A program made the translations under genes and the position numbers. From assembly GCF_016792905.1 (NCBI RefSeq), contig NZ_JAEULP010000051.1, forward strand, positions 1-33,035: DNA of 33,035 nucleotides. The letters are read 5' to 3'. Under the pieces are notes generated by a model. It saw nothing but the letters and a program-made list of their open reading frames with translations, was not told the origin of the DNA and did no database searches. Position 1 is the stretch's first letter. The number at the start of each line of letters is the position of its first letter. Below are positions 1 to 9,475 of the stretch, in pieces. This DNA comes from Tabrizicola sp. GTDB lineage: Bacteria > Pseudomonadota > Alphaproteobacteria > Rhodobacterales > Rhodobacteraceae.

Positions 1-103
1 GCTGTGTTGCCTTTTTTGGGGGGGGGTTTGGGGGTGGGGGGGGGGGGGCCCCCCCCCCCTTTTGGGGTGGGGGGGGTGGGGGGCCCCCCCCCCCCCCCCC
101 CCG
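1..103. other. G/C homopolymer tract, probable artefact
   Basis: The window opens with a short T run followed by long uninterrupted G runs, then C runs, then more G and C runs, up to about position 103. Normal mixed sequence starts abruptly after that. Such poly-G/poly-C blocks are typical of low-quality read ends or bad contig termini and are unlike anything else in the window. Any reading frame through it gives only Gly/Pro/Val repeats and should not be annotated as a protein. Confidence 0.8.
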
Positions 104-510
104 CCGCGCAAACCGGATATCTGACGCAACTGCGCTCAACGTCTGCGGGCGCAGAGAAGCGCCCCACGACAGGGACATCACCCCAAAAGACCAACCAACC
201 CTTTCACCTGGCACCAAGTATCCCCGCCGGAGGCCCTTCGCCCGAGCCGGTTGGCGCTTGCGCCAGAGGCGAGACAAAGGCTTGCGCGTCAGCGCTCAAT
301 ATGAAAACCGCCCCCACCCGCCGAACCTTCGAAATCCGGGCCTTCCCGGGCACTATCTCCCGTTCGGAGTAAGGGTACGCCCGGGCATGATCCTTGCCCA
401 ATCCCTAACGGCCACGCGCAACACATTGATTTCAGTTGATCCAATCCCGCTGTCCACCGTGGACACTTGCCCAGCTTGCCACCCCCGCCAAACCACGCCA
501 CTCTCCCCCC
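104..510. other. Intergenic region left of the acyltransferase gene
   Basis: About 400 bases with no convincing gene. A 23-codon open frame (301-372, plus strand, ATG start, protein beginning MKTAPTRRTFEIRAF) is visible but has no recognisable family and no strong ribosome binding site, so it is not called. The right part holds a palindromic repeat described separately at 424-470. No tRNA cloverleaf or terminator with a T-tract was recognised. Confidence 0.5.
424..470 (+). repeat. Palindrome-bearing repeat, copy 1
   Basis: The unit starts with CATTGATTTCA (424-434) and ends with the perfect 15-bp palindrome TGTCCACCGTGGACA (451-465) followed by CTTGC. The same arrangement, in the same orientation and with nearly the same internal spacing, recurs at 23441-23486. 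This copy lies 45 bp before the start codon of the acyltransferase-like gene at 511, where it could be an operator. It could equally be a dispersed intergenic repeat. Function unknown. Confidence 0.6.
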
Positions 511-1224
511 ATGACCGCCCAGACCCGCCTCACCTCCCTCGACATCGCCCGGACCCTGGCCGTGGTCTGCATGGTGATCTTCCACTTCACCTTCGACCTC
601 GCCCTCTTCGGCCACATCGACCCCGGCACGATGTCCCAGCCCTTCTGGTACTACTTCGCCCGGGCCATCGCCGGCAGCTTCCTGTTCCTCTCCGGCATCG
701 GCCTCTGGCTCGCCCACGGCCGCGGGATCCGCTGGCCCGCCTTCTGGAAACGCTGGCTGATGATCGCCGCCGCCGCCGCCCTCATCACGACCGCGAGCAT
801 CTGGCTGGTCCCCGGCGGCCCAATCTGGTTCGGCATCCTGCATGCCATGGCCGCGACCGCGCTCCTCGGCCTGATCGCGCTGCGGCTCCCCTGGCCCCTC
901 ACCCTCGCGCTGGCGCTCCTCATCTTCGCCGCCGCCTGGGGGCCTCGGCTCGAAGCGTTCGACCCGCTCTGGCTGGTCTGGACCGGCCTCGCCCAGAGCC
1001 GCCCGATGATGGGCGACTATACACCCCTGATCCCCTGGGCCGCCCCCGCTCTTGTCGGCCTTGCCACCGCCAAGGCCATCCACATCGACCAGTGGCGCGG
1101 CACCGCCCCCTCACCGCTTATTCGCACCCTCACCTTCCCCGGCCGCCACTCGCTGATCATCTACCTGATCCACCAGCCGGTCCTCTTCGGCCTCTTCAAT
1201 GCCTATGGCTGGGTCACGTCCTGA
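511..1224 (+). CDS. DUF1624 / heparan-alpha-glucosaminide N-acetyltransferase-like membrane protein
   Basis: A 237-residue integral membrane protein of the HGSNAT catalytic-domain (DUF1624) family, whose members are believed to transfer acetyl groups to sugars across the membrane; the bacterial substrate is unknown. Family marks are the N-terminal LDIARTLAVVCMVIFHFTFD segment (residues 10-29) and the C-terminal PGRHSLIIYLIHQPV segment (210-224). About six hydrophobic segments are visible, near 14-32, 47-67, 83-101, 108-125, 129-145 and 213-231. The ATG at 511 places the family motif close to the N terminus; an in-frame ATG at 436 would add an unlikely proline-rich leader and run through the palindrome at 451. 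pheT follows 57 bp downstream on the same strand, so the two may be co-transcribed. Confidence 0.85.
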   Translation: MTAQTRLTSLDIARTLAVVCMVIFHFTFDLALFGHIDPGTMSQPFWYYFARAIAGSFLFLSGIGLWLAHGRGIRWPAFWKRWLMIAAAAALITTASIWLVPGGPIWFGILHAMAATALLGLIALRLPWPLTLALALLIFAAAWGPRLEAFDPLWLVWTGLAQSRPMMGDYTPLIPWAAPALVGLATAKAIHIDQWRGTAPSPLIRTLTFPGRHSLIIYLIHQPVLFGLFNAYGWVTS

Positions 1225-1281
1225 CGCTTCCCCTTGCCGCCGCTTTCCGCTAATCCGGGCCGCAACTCTGGGAGCCCGCCG

Positions 1282-3699
1282 ATGAAGTTCACCCTTGCCT
1301 GGCTGAAAGATCACCTCGACACCGAGGCCACAGTCGACGTCCTTGCCGAGGCGCTGACCGACCTTGGCCTGGAAGTCGAGGGCATCGAGGACCCCACGGC
1401 ACAGCTCGGCCCCTTCCGCATCTGCCGCGTCATCGAGGCCGTCCAGCACCCCAACGCCGACCGCCTCCGCGTCTGCCGGGTGGAGACCTGGCCCGACGGC
1501 CCCGGCGGTCGCACCGAGGAGGTCCAGGTCGTCTGCGGCGCACCGAATGCGAAGACCGGCCTGGTCGGCGTCTTCGCGCCCCCCGGCACCCATGTCCCCG
1601 GCACCGGTGTCGACCTGAAGCCCGGAAACATCCGCGGCGTCGATTCGAACGGGATGCTCTGCTCGGAACGCGAACTCATGCTGTCGGACAACCACGACGG
1701 CATCATCGAACTGCCCGCCGACGCGCCGATGGGCGTGCGCTACATCGACTGGAAGGGCTTGGCCGACCCGGTCGTCGAGATCAAGGTCACCCCGAACCGC
1801 CCCGATGCGCTCGGCATCCACGGCATCGCCCGCGACCTGGCGGCGCGCGGCATGGGCAAGCTGAAACCTGTCGAGGCAGCGCCGGTCAAGGGCAGCTTCC
1901 CCTCGCCGATCGGCATCCACATCGACCCCGCGCTGAAAGCGAAAGGCTGCCCGCATTTCACCGGCCGCCTGATCCGTGGCGTCAGGAACGGCCCCTCGCC
2001 CGACTGGATGCAGGCCCGCCTCAAGGCCATCGGCCTGCGGCCCATCTCGGCGCTTGTCGATATCACCAACTACTTCACCTTCGGCCTGAACCGCCCCCTG
2101 CACGTCTTCGACGCCGCAAAGGTCAAGGGCGACCTCACCATCCGCCCCGCCCGCGAGGGCGAGACGCTCACGGCGCTTGACGGCAAGACCTACACGCTGA
2201 ACCCCAGCCAGATGGTCATCGCCGACGACCACGGCCCGGAATCGCTGGCCGGGATCATGGGCGGCGAGGCTTCCGGCTGCACACCGGAGACGACCGACGT
2301 CTTCCTTGAGTCAGCCTTCTGGGATCCGATCACCGTCGCCGCGACGGGCCGCGCGCTGAAGATCAACTCCGACGCCCGCTACCGCTTTGAACGCGGCGTG
2401 GACCCGGCCTTCACGCTCCCCGGCCTCGAACTCGCCACCCGGATGATCCTCGACCTCTGCGGCGGCGAGGCGTCCGAGGTCGCGCAGGACGGCACGCCCA
2501 TCGACCCGACCCGCAGCTACCGGCTGGACCCGGCCCGCGTGGTCAGCCTGGTGGGGATGGAGATCCCCGAAGCCACCCAGCGCGCCACGCTTCAGGCGCT
2601 CGGCTTCACCCTGAGCGGCAATGACGTGACCCCGCCGACCTGGCGCCCCGACATCCTGGGTGACGCCGACCTGATCGAGGAAGTCGCCCGCATCGCCAGC
2701 CTGACCAGGCTGCAAGGCGCGCCGATGGCCCGCACCCAACCCGGCGTCCCGCGCCCGATCCTGACGCCGCTGCAAGTCCGCGAACGCAGCGCCCGCCGGA
2801 CCATCGCGGCGCTCGGCTACAACGAATGCGTCACCTACAGCTTCATCGACGCGAAATCCGCAGCCCTCTTCGGCGGCGGGACCGAGGCGGTGCGGGTGGA
2901 AAACCCCATCTCGTCCGAGATGACGCATCTCCGCCCCGACCTCCTCCCCGGCCTCCTCGCCGCCGCCGCGCGCAACCAGGCCCGCGGCTTCATGGACCTG
3001 GCCCTGTTCGAGGTCGGCCCCGCCTTCAGTGGTGGAGAACCGGGCGACCAGCACCTGCAGGCGACCGGCCTCCTCGTCGGCGCGGCAGCCGCCCGTGACC
3101 CGCATGGCAGCCGCCGGATGATCGACGTCTTCGACGCCAAGGCCGATGCCGAGGCCGTCCTCGCCGCGCTTGGCGCCCCCGCCCGCGCGCAGATCAGCCG
3201 CAAGGTGGCAGGTTGGTGGCATCCCGGCCGCTCTGGCGCAATCGGGCTTGGCCCCAACACCATGGCCAGCTTCGGCGAGGTCCACCCGCGCATCCTGCAC
3301 GCCATGGACGTAAAGGGCCCCGCCGTCGCCTTCACCGTGCTTGTTGCCAACGTGCCCGCACCGAAGGTCAAGACCCCCACCCGCCCGGCCCTCGCCATCA
3401 GCGACCTTCAGGCCGTGGACCGTGACTTCGCCTTTGTCGTGGATGCCCGCGTCGAGGCGCTGACCGCCGTCAACGCCGCGCAAGGCGCCGACAAGGCCCT
3501 GATCGAGACCGTCCGCGTCTTCGACCAGTTCACCGGCGACAAGGCCGAGGCGCAGATGGGGCCGGGCAAGAAGAGCATCGCCCTGACCGTCCGGCTGCAA
3601 CCGCAGGACAAGACGCTCACGGAAGCCGAGATCGAAGCCGTCAGCGCGAAGATCGTGGAGAAGGTGACAAAGGCAACCGGCGGCAGCTTGCGCTCCTGA
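1282..3699 (+). CDS. pheT: Phenylalanine--tRNA ligase beta subunit
   Basis: Beta chain (805 aa) of the cytoplasmic alpha2-beta2 phenylalanyl-tRNA synthetase, which charges tRNA-Phe; the beta chain binds tRNA and carries the editing site. The order is as in the family: N-terminal MKFTLAWLKDHL, an EMAP/OB tRNA-binding domain from about residue 43 (FRICRVIEAVQHPNADRLRV), the B3/B4 editing region (ISALVDITNYFTFGLNRPLH), B5 and the catalytic-like core, and a C-terminal FDX-ACB anticodon-binding domain (about 710-805, SDLQAVDRDFAFVVD). Length is normal. The ATG at 1282 gives the canonical N terminus and has GGGAG eight bases upstream. pheS, the usual upstream partner, is not directly adjacent: a membrane protein gene precedes pheT. 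Confidence 0.98.
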   Translation: MKFTLAWLKDHLDTEATVDVLAEALTDLGLEVEGIEDPTAQLGPFRICRVIEAVQHPNADRLRVCRVETWPDGPGGRTEEVQVVCGAPNAKTGLVGVFAPPGTHVPGTGVDLKPGNIRGVDSNGMLCSERELMLSDNHDGIIELPADAPMGVRYIDWKGLADPVVEIKVTPNRPDALGIHGIARDLAARGMGKLKPVEAAPVKGSFPSPIGIHIDPALKAKGCPHFTGRLIRGVRNGPSPDWMQARLKAIGLRPISALVDITNYFTFGLNRPLHVFDAAKVKGDLTIRPAREGETLTALDGKTYTLNPSQMVIADDHGPESLAGIMGGEASGCTPETTDVFLESAFWDPITVAATGRALKINSDARYRFERGVDPAFTLPGLELATRMILDLCGGEASEVAQDGTPIDPTRSYRLDPARVVSLVGMEIPEATQRATLQALGFTLSGNDVTPPTWRPDILGDADLIEEVARIASLTRLQGAPMARTQPGVPRPILTPLQVRERSARRTIAALGYNECVTYSFIDAKSAALFGGGTEAVRVENPISSEMTHLRPDLLPGLLAAAARNQARGFMDLALFEVGPAFSGGEPGDQHLQATGLLVGAAAARDPHGSRRMIDVFDAKADAEAVLAALGAPARAQISRKVAGWWHPGRSGAIGLGPNTMASFGEVHPRILHAMDVKGPAVAFTVLVANVPAPKVKTPTRPALAISDLQAVDRDFAFVVDARVEALTAVNAAQGADKALIETVRVFDQFTGDKAEAQMGPGKKSIALTVRLQPQDKTLTEAEIEAVSAKIVEKVTKATGGSLRS

Positions 3700-3743
3700 C
3701 CGGGCCAACACCACCCGTCTTGCCAAGGGATACCCGGGGATCG

Positions 3744-6700
3744 CTATCTTCCGGCGGCCCCCGTCTGGTCTGGATCGGCCGGGTGCTGCGCCGACGTCCC
3801 GCCGATCCAGCCGAAGAACCGCCGAACCAGCCCTTCGAACCCGTCGACAAAGCTGTAGATCACCGGGATCACCAGAAGGCTCAGGAAGGTCGAGGTGATC
3901 AGCCCGCCGATCACCACCGTCGCCATCGGCTGCCGGAAGGACGGGTCGCCCTCGACCAGGCTCAGCGCGGCGGGCGCCATGCCGGCCGACATGGCGATGG
4001 TCGTCATCACGATGGGCCTTGCCCGCTTGTGGCAGGCGTCGACCAGCGCCTCGAACCGGGCCATGCCCTTGCGCCGCGCCTCGATCACATAGTCCACCAG
4101 CAGGATCGAGTTCTTGGTGACGATCCCCATAAGCAGCAACAGCCCGATCACCGAGGGCATCGAGAAACTGGTTCCCGTCACCACCAGCGGGAACAGCGCC
4201 CCGCCAAGCGCCAGGGGCAGCGCCGCCAGGATGGTGATCGGCTGCAGGAAATCGTGGAACAGCAGGACCAGCACTGCGTAGACGCAGAAGATGCCGATGG
4301 CCATCGCCGAGGCAAAGCTGGTGAACAGCTCCGCCTGCCGCTTCAGGTCGCCCTGATCGACGAAGTCCACTCCGGAGGGCAGGTTCTGGTAGGAGGCCAG
4401 CGCCTGCACTTCGGCATTCACGTCCGACAGGTTGCGCCCGTTCAGCTCGATGGAAATCGTCACGTTGCGCTTGCGGTCCAGCCGGCTGATCTTTGACGGC
4501 GCCGAACCCATCTTGATGTCGGCAATCGCCCCCAGCGTCACCGTTCCGTCGGTCGCCGGTACCGGGATCGCCCGGATCTTGTCGATGGACGCGCGCACGG
4601 AAGACTCCAGCGTCACCCGGATCGCGATCTGCCTTGTGTCTAGGTTCAGCTTCGACAGCGCCGAGTCGTAGGCCCCCGCCGTCGCCACCCGGATCGTGTC
4701 GGCGATGGCTTGCGAGGTCACGCCATAGGACGCCGCCCGCGCCAGATCGGGGGTGATGACGATCTCGGGCGATTGCAGAGCGGCGGACGAGGTGACGGCC
4801 CCGATCCCGCTGATCCTTTCCCGAATTTCCGCCTCCAGCGCCGCCGCCGCCTGTTCCAGCGTCGCGGAACTGTCACCCGCCAGCGTCACCTGCAGCTCGG
4901 TTCCGCTCTGGCCCGACCCCACTTCGATCCTGGCCCCTGGAATACCAGCCACGGCGCCGCGGATGTTGCCCTCGATCCCGGTCTGGCTGACATCGCGGTC
5001 GTCGATGTTGGTCAGGCTGATGACGATGGTCGCCGATGTGACCGAGGAGCTGACCCCACCCCCGCCCGGCCCGCCGCCGGTGGACGCACTGCCCGTGGCC
5101 TGGAACACCCCCGTGACATGCTCCACCCCCAGCGCGGCTTCGCTGGCCCGGCGGGCGATGGCGTCGGTTTCCGAGATGGTAGATCCGGGCGGCAGGGTGA
5201 CGCTGATCCGGGTCTGGCTGTCATCCTGCGCCGGGAAGAACCCGGTCGAGAGGTGGGTGACGAGAATATAGGTCAGCCCGAGGAAGGCGATCACCCCCAT
5301 CACCGGAATCCAGCGGTGCCGCAGCGCTCCCTTGATCGTCGCGATGTAGCTCCGCATCAGCCAGCCGTCCTCGGCCTGCGCATGGGCCTTGGTCTTCATC
5401 AGATAGGCCGCCATCATCGGCGTCAGCAGCCGCGCCACCAGCAGCGAACAGAAGACCGCGACGGATGCCGTGATCCCGAACTGCTTGAAGATGATGCCGA
5501 CGATCCCGCTCATGAAAGCGGTGGGCAGGAAGACCGCGATCAGCGTGAAGGTGGTGGCAATCACCGCCAGCCCGATCTCGTCCGCCGCCTCCATCGCCGC
5601 GTCATAGGCGGGCTTGCCCATCTGGATATGCCGCTCGATGTTCTCGACCTCGACGATGGCGTCGTCGACCAGGATGCCGACCACCAGCGACAGCGCCAGA
5701 AGCGTGACCGTGTTCAGCGAATAGCCCAGGTAGTCCATCACCAGGAAGGTCGGGATTACCGACAGCGGCAAGGCAATGGCGGCCAGCAGCGTCGCCCGCC
5801 AGTCCAGAAGGAACAGGAAGACCACGATCACCGCGATCACCCCGCCCTCGTACAGCATGGTCATCGAGGCGTCGTAGTTCTGCTCGGTCGGCAGGATGGT
5901 GTTGTAGGCCTCCTCGATCTCAACCTGCGGATGCTCGGCTGCAAAGGCCGCCATGGCCGCGCGGACATCTTCGACCACCGCAAGGTCGGAATAGCCCGTC
6001 AGCCGCTTGATCTGCGCCGCGATCACCGGCTTGCCGTTGAGGTAGGCCAGCGAAGTCAGGCTGGCGTTGGTGTCCGTCACCGTCCCCAACTCGTCCAGCC
6101 GCACCCAGGCGCCGTTCGGCAGCGGGATCGGCAACGCCCGCAATTCCTCGACGCTTCCCACCGCCGCCCCCACCCGGAACGATTGCGACCCGTTGCCAAG
6201 GTCCGCCGCCCCGCCCGACAGGTCGCGCTGCACCGCCCGCAACTGGGTGTTCACATCCTCGGCCGACAGGCCCAGCCCGGCCAGCAGGTTCGGGTTCAGC
6301 TCCACCCGGATTTCCCGGTCCACGCCGCCCAGCCGCCCGACCTCGCCCACGCCGTCGACCGCCATGATCGCCCGGGCCAGGTCGTTGTCGATGAACCAAC
6401 TGAGTTCCTTGTCATCCAGCCGGTCCGAGGACAGGACGAACGTCACCAGCGGAGAGCTGCCAAGGTTCGACTTCGACACCGTAGGCGCGTTCATCCCCGA
6501 CGGCAGGTCGCCCTGCGCCTGGTCGACCGCGCTCTGCACCTCGTCCTGCGCGACCTGCACGTCCTTGCCGATCTGGAACGCCACCGAGATCGACACCGAC
6601 CCATCGGTGATCGTGCTGTTGACCGACTCCAGCATGGCAAGCCCGGTCAGGCGGTCCTCGATCTTGCGCGCCACCTCGGTTTCCAGCTGGGCCGCAGCCG

Positions 6701-6860
6701 CCCCGTCCAGGCTGGCCGAAATCGTGATCGTCGGCAGCGACATGTCGGGAAAGTTCTGCACGTCCAGCCGGTTGAAGGCCATCAGCCCGGTGATCGTCAG
6801 CAGGATGAAGGCAAGGATCGGCGGAACCGGATTGCGGATCGCCCAGGCCGAGAAGTTCAT
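3744..6860 (-). CDS. RND-family efflux pump, inner-membrane transporter
   Basis: Proton-driven multidrug-type pump of the AcrB/MexF (HAE1) superfamily, 1038 aa, in the inner membrane with large periplasmic domains. It shows the standard N terminus (first membrane helix within residues 10-29, then RLDVQNFPDMSLPTITISA), two repeated 6-helix halves, and the TM4 proton-relay pair D399-D400 in GILVDDAIVEVENIERH. A glycine-rich stretch (GGGPGGGG) lies in the second periplasmic half. The gene starts with ATGA overlapping the adaptor gene stop by 4 bp, so translation is probably coupled. It is last in a three-gene operon (outer-membrane factor, adaptor, pump) and converges on pheT with only 44 bp between. 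Substrate cannot be deduced. Confidence 0.96.
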   Translation of the reverse strand: MNFSAWAIRNPVPPILAFILLTITGLMAFNRLDVQNFPDMSLPTITISASLDGAAAAQLETEVARKIEDRLTGLAMLESVNSTITDGSVSISVAFQIGKDVQVAQDEVQSAVDQAQGDLPSGMNAPTVSKSNLGSSPLVTFVLSSDRLDDKELSWFIDNDLARAIMAVDGVGEVGRLGGVDREIRVELNPNLLAGLGLSAEDVNTQLRAVQRDLSGGAADLGNGSQSFRVGAAVGSVEELRALPIPLPNGAWVRLDELGTVTDTNASLTSLAYLNGKPVIAAQIKRLTGYSDLAVVEDVRAAMAAFAAEHPQVEIEEAYNTILPTEQNYDASMTMLYEGGVIAVIVVFLFLLDWRATLLAAIALPLSVIPTFLVMDYLGYSLNTVTLLALSLVVGILVDDAIVEVENIERHIQMGKPAYDAAMEAADEIGLAVIATTFTLIAVFLPTAFMSGIVGIIFKQFGITASVAVFCSLLVARLLTPMMAAYLMKTKAHAQAEDGWLMRSYIATIKGALRHRWIPVMGVIAFLGLTYILVTHLSTGFFPAQDDSQTRISVTLPPGSTISETDAIARRASEAALGVEHVTGVFQATGSASTGGGPGGGGVSSSVTSATIVISLTNIDDRDVSQTGIEGNIRGAVAGIPGARIEVGSGQSGTELQVTLAGDSSATLEQAAAALEAEIRERISGIGAVTSSAALQSPEIVITPDLARAASYGVTSQAIADTIRVATAGAYDSALSKLNLDTRQIAIRVTLESSVRASIDKIRAIPVPATDGTVTLGAIADIKMGSAPSKISRLDRKRNVTISIELNGRNLSDVNAEVQALASYQNLPSGVDFVDQGDLKRQAELFTSFASAMAIGIFCVYAVLVLLFHDFLQPITILAALPLALGGALFPLVVTGTSFSMPSVIGLLLLMGIVTKNSILLVDYVIEARRKGMARFEALVDACHKRARPIVMTTIAMSAGMAPAALSLVEGDPSFRQPMATVVIGGLITSTFLSLLVIPVIYSFVDGFEGLVRRFFGWIGGTSAQHPADPDQTGAAGR

Positions 6861-7972
6861 TCCTGCCCCTCCACCACCTTGACGACCGACCCGTCCGACA
6901 GGAAGGCCCCGCCCGACACGACCACCTGCGCGTCCTTCGCGAAGTCGCCCAGGATCTCGACCCTGTCGCCCCGCCGTCGCCCGGTTTCCACCCGCTCGCG
7001 CAGGACCGTTGTCGCCTCGCCGGACTGGATCACGAAGACATAGGAAAACCCGTCCTGTAGCGTGATCGCGGTCGCGGGCAGCGTCACCGCCTCGGTTTCG
7101 TCCACAATGAACGACCCCGTCACCAGGATGCCGGTCTTCGGCATCGGCACGCCCTCGGGCGGGATCGGGTCGACATAGACCAGCACCCGCCCGTTGGTCT
7201 GCGAGGCCTCGGTCGACACCCGCCGCACCGTGCCGCCGACATCACCGAAGGGCGAGGGGATCACCACCTTCGTTCCCGTCTCGATCCCGCGCAGCTGGAA
7301 CACCGGCACCTCGGCCTGCCATTCGATCCGGCTGTCGCGGATCAGCCGGAACAGCTCCTGCCCCTGGCTGACAACCTGCCCCAGCGCGGCGCTGACTTCG
7401 GACACCACGCCATCGCTGACCGCCACGATGCGGGTGTTTGCCAGTGACAACTTCTTCGTGGCCAACTGCGCCTCGGCGACCGTCACGCTGGCCTGAGCCT
7501 GGCGTTCCGTGGACAGGTAGGACGCCACCTCCTGCTGCGAGATCGACCCGCCACCCGACAGCTTGCGCGCGCGCTCGGCATCCCCGGTCGCCGTCTCCAG
7601 CGCAGCCCGGGCCGATTCCAGCGTCGCCTCCAGTTCGGCAATACTGTTCTCGATCGACTCGCGCGACAGTTCCGCCAGCACGTCCCCCGCCTTCACCGTG
7701 TCGCCGACCTCGACATTGACCGCCACGATCCGCTCGCCCCCCAGTTCCGAGGCGATCACGGCCTCCGCCCAGGGCGCCAGCCAGCCCGAGGCCTGCACCT
7801 CGACCGGCCAGGTCTCGACCTTGGGCACCGTCGCCTGAACCGTCAGCGCAGCCGGGACCGACGCCTCGGTTGTCACCGCATCGCTGCCCGCCGAGGGCTT
7901 CAGCAGCCAGACCGCCGCCGCCGCAAGGACGACGCCGACAAGGCCCGTGATGATCAGGTTGCGCTTGCGCAT
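6857..7972 (-). CDS. RND efflux periplasmic adaptor (membrane fusion protein)
   Basis: A 371-residue HlyD/AcrA-like adaptor that bridges the inner-membrane pump and the outer-membrane channel. Visible are an N-terminal membrane anchor (LIITGLVGVVLAAAAVWLL, residues 6-24), a biotinyl-lipoyl-like half motif at about 88-102 (VEVGDTVKAGDVLAE), a Glu/Ala-rich helical hairpin at about 103-170, the second lipoyl half (AVSDGVVSEVSAALGQVV), and C-terminal beta-barrel and membrane-proximal regions. No lipobox is seen, so anchoring is by the N-terminal helix. It starts 3 bp after the outer-membrane factor stop and overlaps the pump gene by 4 bp, which fixes its place in the operon. Confidence 0.95.
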   Translation of the reverse strand: MRKRNLIITGLVGVVLAAAAVWLLKPSAGSDAVTTEASVPAALTVQATVPKVETWPVEVQASGWLAPWAEAVIASELGGERIVAVNVEVGDTVKAGDVLAELSRESIENSIAELEATLESARAALETATGDAERARKLSGGGSISQQEVASYLSTERQAQASVTVAEAQLATKKLSLANTRIVAVSDGVVSEVSAALGQVVSQGQELFRLIRDSRIEWQAEVPVFQLRGIETGTKVVIPSPFGDVGGTVRRVSTEASQTNGRVLVYVDPIPPEGVPMPKTGILVTGSFIVDETEAVTLPATAITLQDGFSYVFVIQSGEATTVLRERVETGRRRGDRVEILGDFAKDAQVVVSGGAFLSDGSVVKVVEGQE

Positions 7973-7975
7973 GGT

Positions 7976-9337
7976 CTATCCCTTCGTCGTCTCGTCAGAG
8001 GCGGGCCGCTGCCAGCCGCCGCCCATCGCCTTGTACAGCGCGATCCATTGCCGGATCAGCGCAAGTTGCTGGGAAATCTGTGAAATCCGGCCAGACTGCA
8101 CCTGCCGCCGCGCCTCTTCCCGGTCCAGCAGCGAGACGCGGCCCGCCTGCCAGTCCGCGTCCACGGCCGCAAAATAGGTATCGTACTCTGCCACCAGCGT
8201 CCCGGCGCTGGCCAGGTTCTTCCGTGCCGCGTTCAGCCGGGTCAGCGCCGCCTCGGCCTCGGCCACCGCCGACAGGACCGCGCTGCGATAGGCCTCCGCC
8301 GCGGTGATCGCATCGGCATTCGCCCCCCTGACCGCCGCCCGCCGCTGCCCGCCATCCAGAATCGGCAGCGACAGCGCCGGGCCGAAACTCCAGCCGTTCG
8401 GCTCGCTCAGCGTCACGCTGCCCCCCAGCGTCAGCGAGGGGTAAAGCTCCGCCTTTGCCACCCCAAGGTCCAACAGCGAGGCCGCGAAACTCAACTCCGC
8501 CTCGGCGATATCCGGCCGCTGGCGCAGCATGTCCGCCGGAACCTCGGCCACCCGGAAGCCTTTCGCCGCGGGCATCCCGCCACCCTTCGCCAGGATCGTG
8601 TCGATCGCGTCCTGCGGCTGGCCGGTCAGCACCGCCAGCGTCTGCGCCAGCACCCGGCAATCCGCCACCTGGCTGTCCAGCGAAATCCGCGCACTGGCCT
8701 GGTTTGCCCGCGCCAGCGCCAGGTCGGCCTCGGCCCGCAGTCCCGCCACGACCAGCCGCTGCGTCCCCTCGATGGTCTGGCCCTGCGAGGCCACCGCATC
8801 GCGGTAGACCTGCTCGATCATCCGGCAGGCGCGGTATTGCGCATAGGTATCCGCCACTTCCGCCGAAAGCGACACATAGGCCCCGGCGTAGGCGTGCTCC
8901 TCGGCCTTTGCCCGCAACCGTTCGGCCTTCGCCGTCTTCGACGCCCGCCCGAACAGGTCCAGCTCCCAACTGGCATCCAGCACCGCCGTCCGTGTCCGGG
9001 TCTGCGCCGTGGTCTCGCTGTCAGCATCCTTGACCGAGGCCTGCCCCGTCACATCCGGCCACAGCCCAGCTGCATCCTGTCCCGCCCGCGCGCGTGCCGC
9101 CATCACCTGCGCCGCCGCCGTGCGCAGTGTCGGGCTGCCCGCCTGCGCCAGCGCCAGAAGCTCGGTCAGCTGCGCATCGCCGATCTTCGACCACCAGTCG
9201 ATCTCCAGCGCGGTCTGCATCTGCGGCACCGACGCCGAAAACCGGGCCGCCGTCGCCTGCCGGGCGTCCGGCGCGACGATGGGAACCGAGCAGCCGGTCA
9301 GAAGGATCAGGCTGGCAACAAGCAGGGGGCGGGTCAT
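7976..9337 (-). CDS. RND efflux outer-membrane lipoprotein (NodT/OprM type)
   Basis: Outer-membrane channel component, 453 aa, of the TolC/OprM/NodT family. The N terminus MTRPLLVASLILLTGC is a lipoprotein signal with lipobox LLTGC, so Cys16 is the predicted lipidated residue. Two outer-membrane-efflux repeats follow, with conserved phrases such as ASWELDLFGRASKTAKAER and RQRPDIAEAELSFAA. The ATG at 9337 is chosen because it yields the signal peptide and has GGGAG upstream; the frame stays open further upstream, but only across the divergent regulator gene. First gene of the efflux operon. Confidence 0.95.
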   Translation of the reverse strand: MTRPLLVASLILLTGCSVPIVAPDARQATAARFSASVPQMQTALEIDWWSKIGDAQLTELLALAQAGSPTLRTAAAQVMAARARAGQDAAGLWPDVTGQASVKDADSETTAQTRTRTAVLDASWELDLFGRASKTAKAERLRAKAEEHAYAGAYVSLSAEVADTYAQYRACRMIEQVYRDAVASQGQTIEGTQRLVVAGLRAEADLALARANQASARISLDSQVADCRVLAQTLAVLTGQPQDAIDTILAKGGGMPAAKGFRVAEVPADMLRQRPDIAEAELSFAASLLDLGVAKAELYPSLTLGGSVTLSEPNGWSFGPALSLPILDGGQRRAAVRGANADAITAAEAYRSAVLSAVAEAEAALTRLNAARKNLASAGTLVAEYDTYFAAVDADWQAGRVSLLDREEARRQVQSGRISQISQQLALIRQWIALYKAMGGGWQRPASDETTKG

Positions 9338-9475
9338 TCCGTCAGGTCTCCCGTGTTGCCGCCTCAGATGCCAGAAGCCAGCGTAAAGGAGTGTCAAGAT
9401 TCGGCAAAGAAAGGAAAATACCGGCCCATCCGCCGACGCCCGCGCTATGGTGCGCCCAACGAAAGGGCAAACTGC
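9338..9475. promoter_or_regulatory. Divergent promoter region, efflux operon / two-component genes
   Basis: A 138-bp gap between the efflux operon (minus strand) and the response regulator (plus strand). It is the only place for both promoters and for binding of an OmpR-type regulator. An AT-richer stretch (about 9385-9422) stands out from the surroundings. No clear direct repeat or consensus -35/-10 pair could be assigned by eye. Confidence 0.5.

Noticed and set aside
1111-3726. Long open frames antisense to pheT
   Set aside because: They mirror the G/C-rich third positions of pheT, show Gly/Ala/Asp/Arg-rich low-complexity translations and match no family.
4710-7043. A long plus-strand frame opposite the RND pump gene
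   Set aside because: It is extremely Arg/His/Gln/Asp-rich and runs antisense to a well-supported pump and adaptor; a shadow of codon bias.
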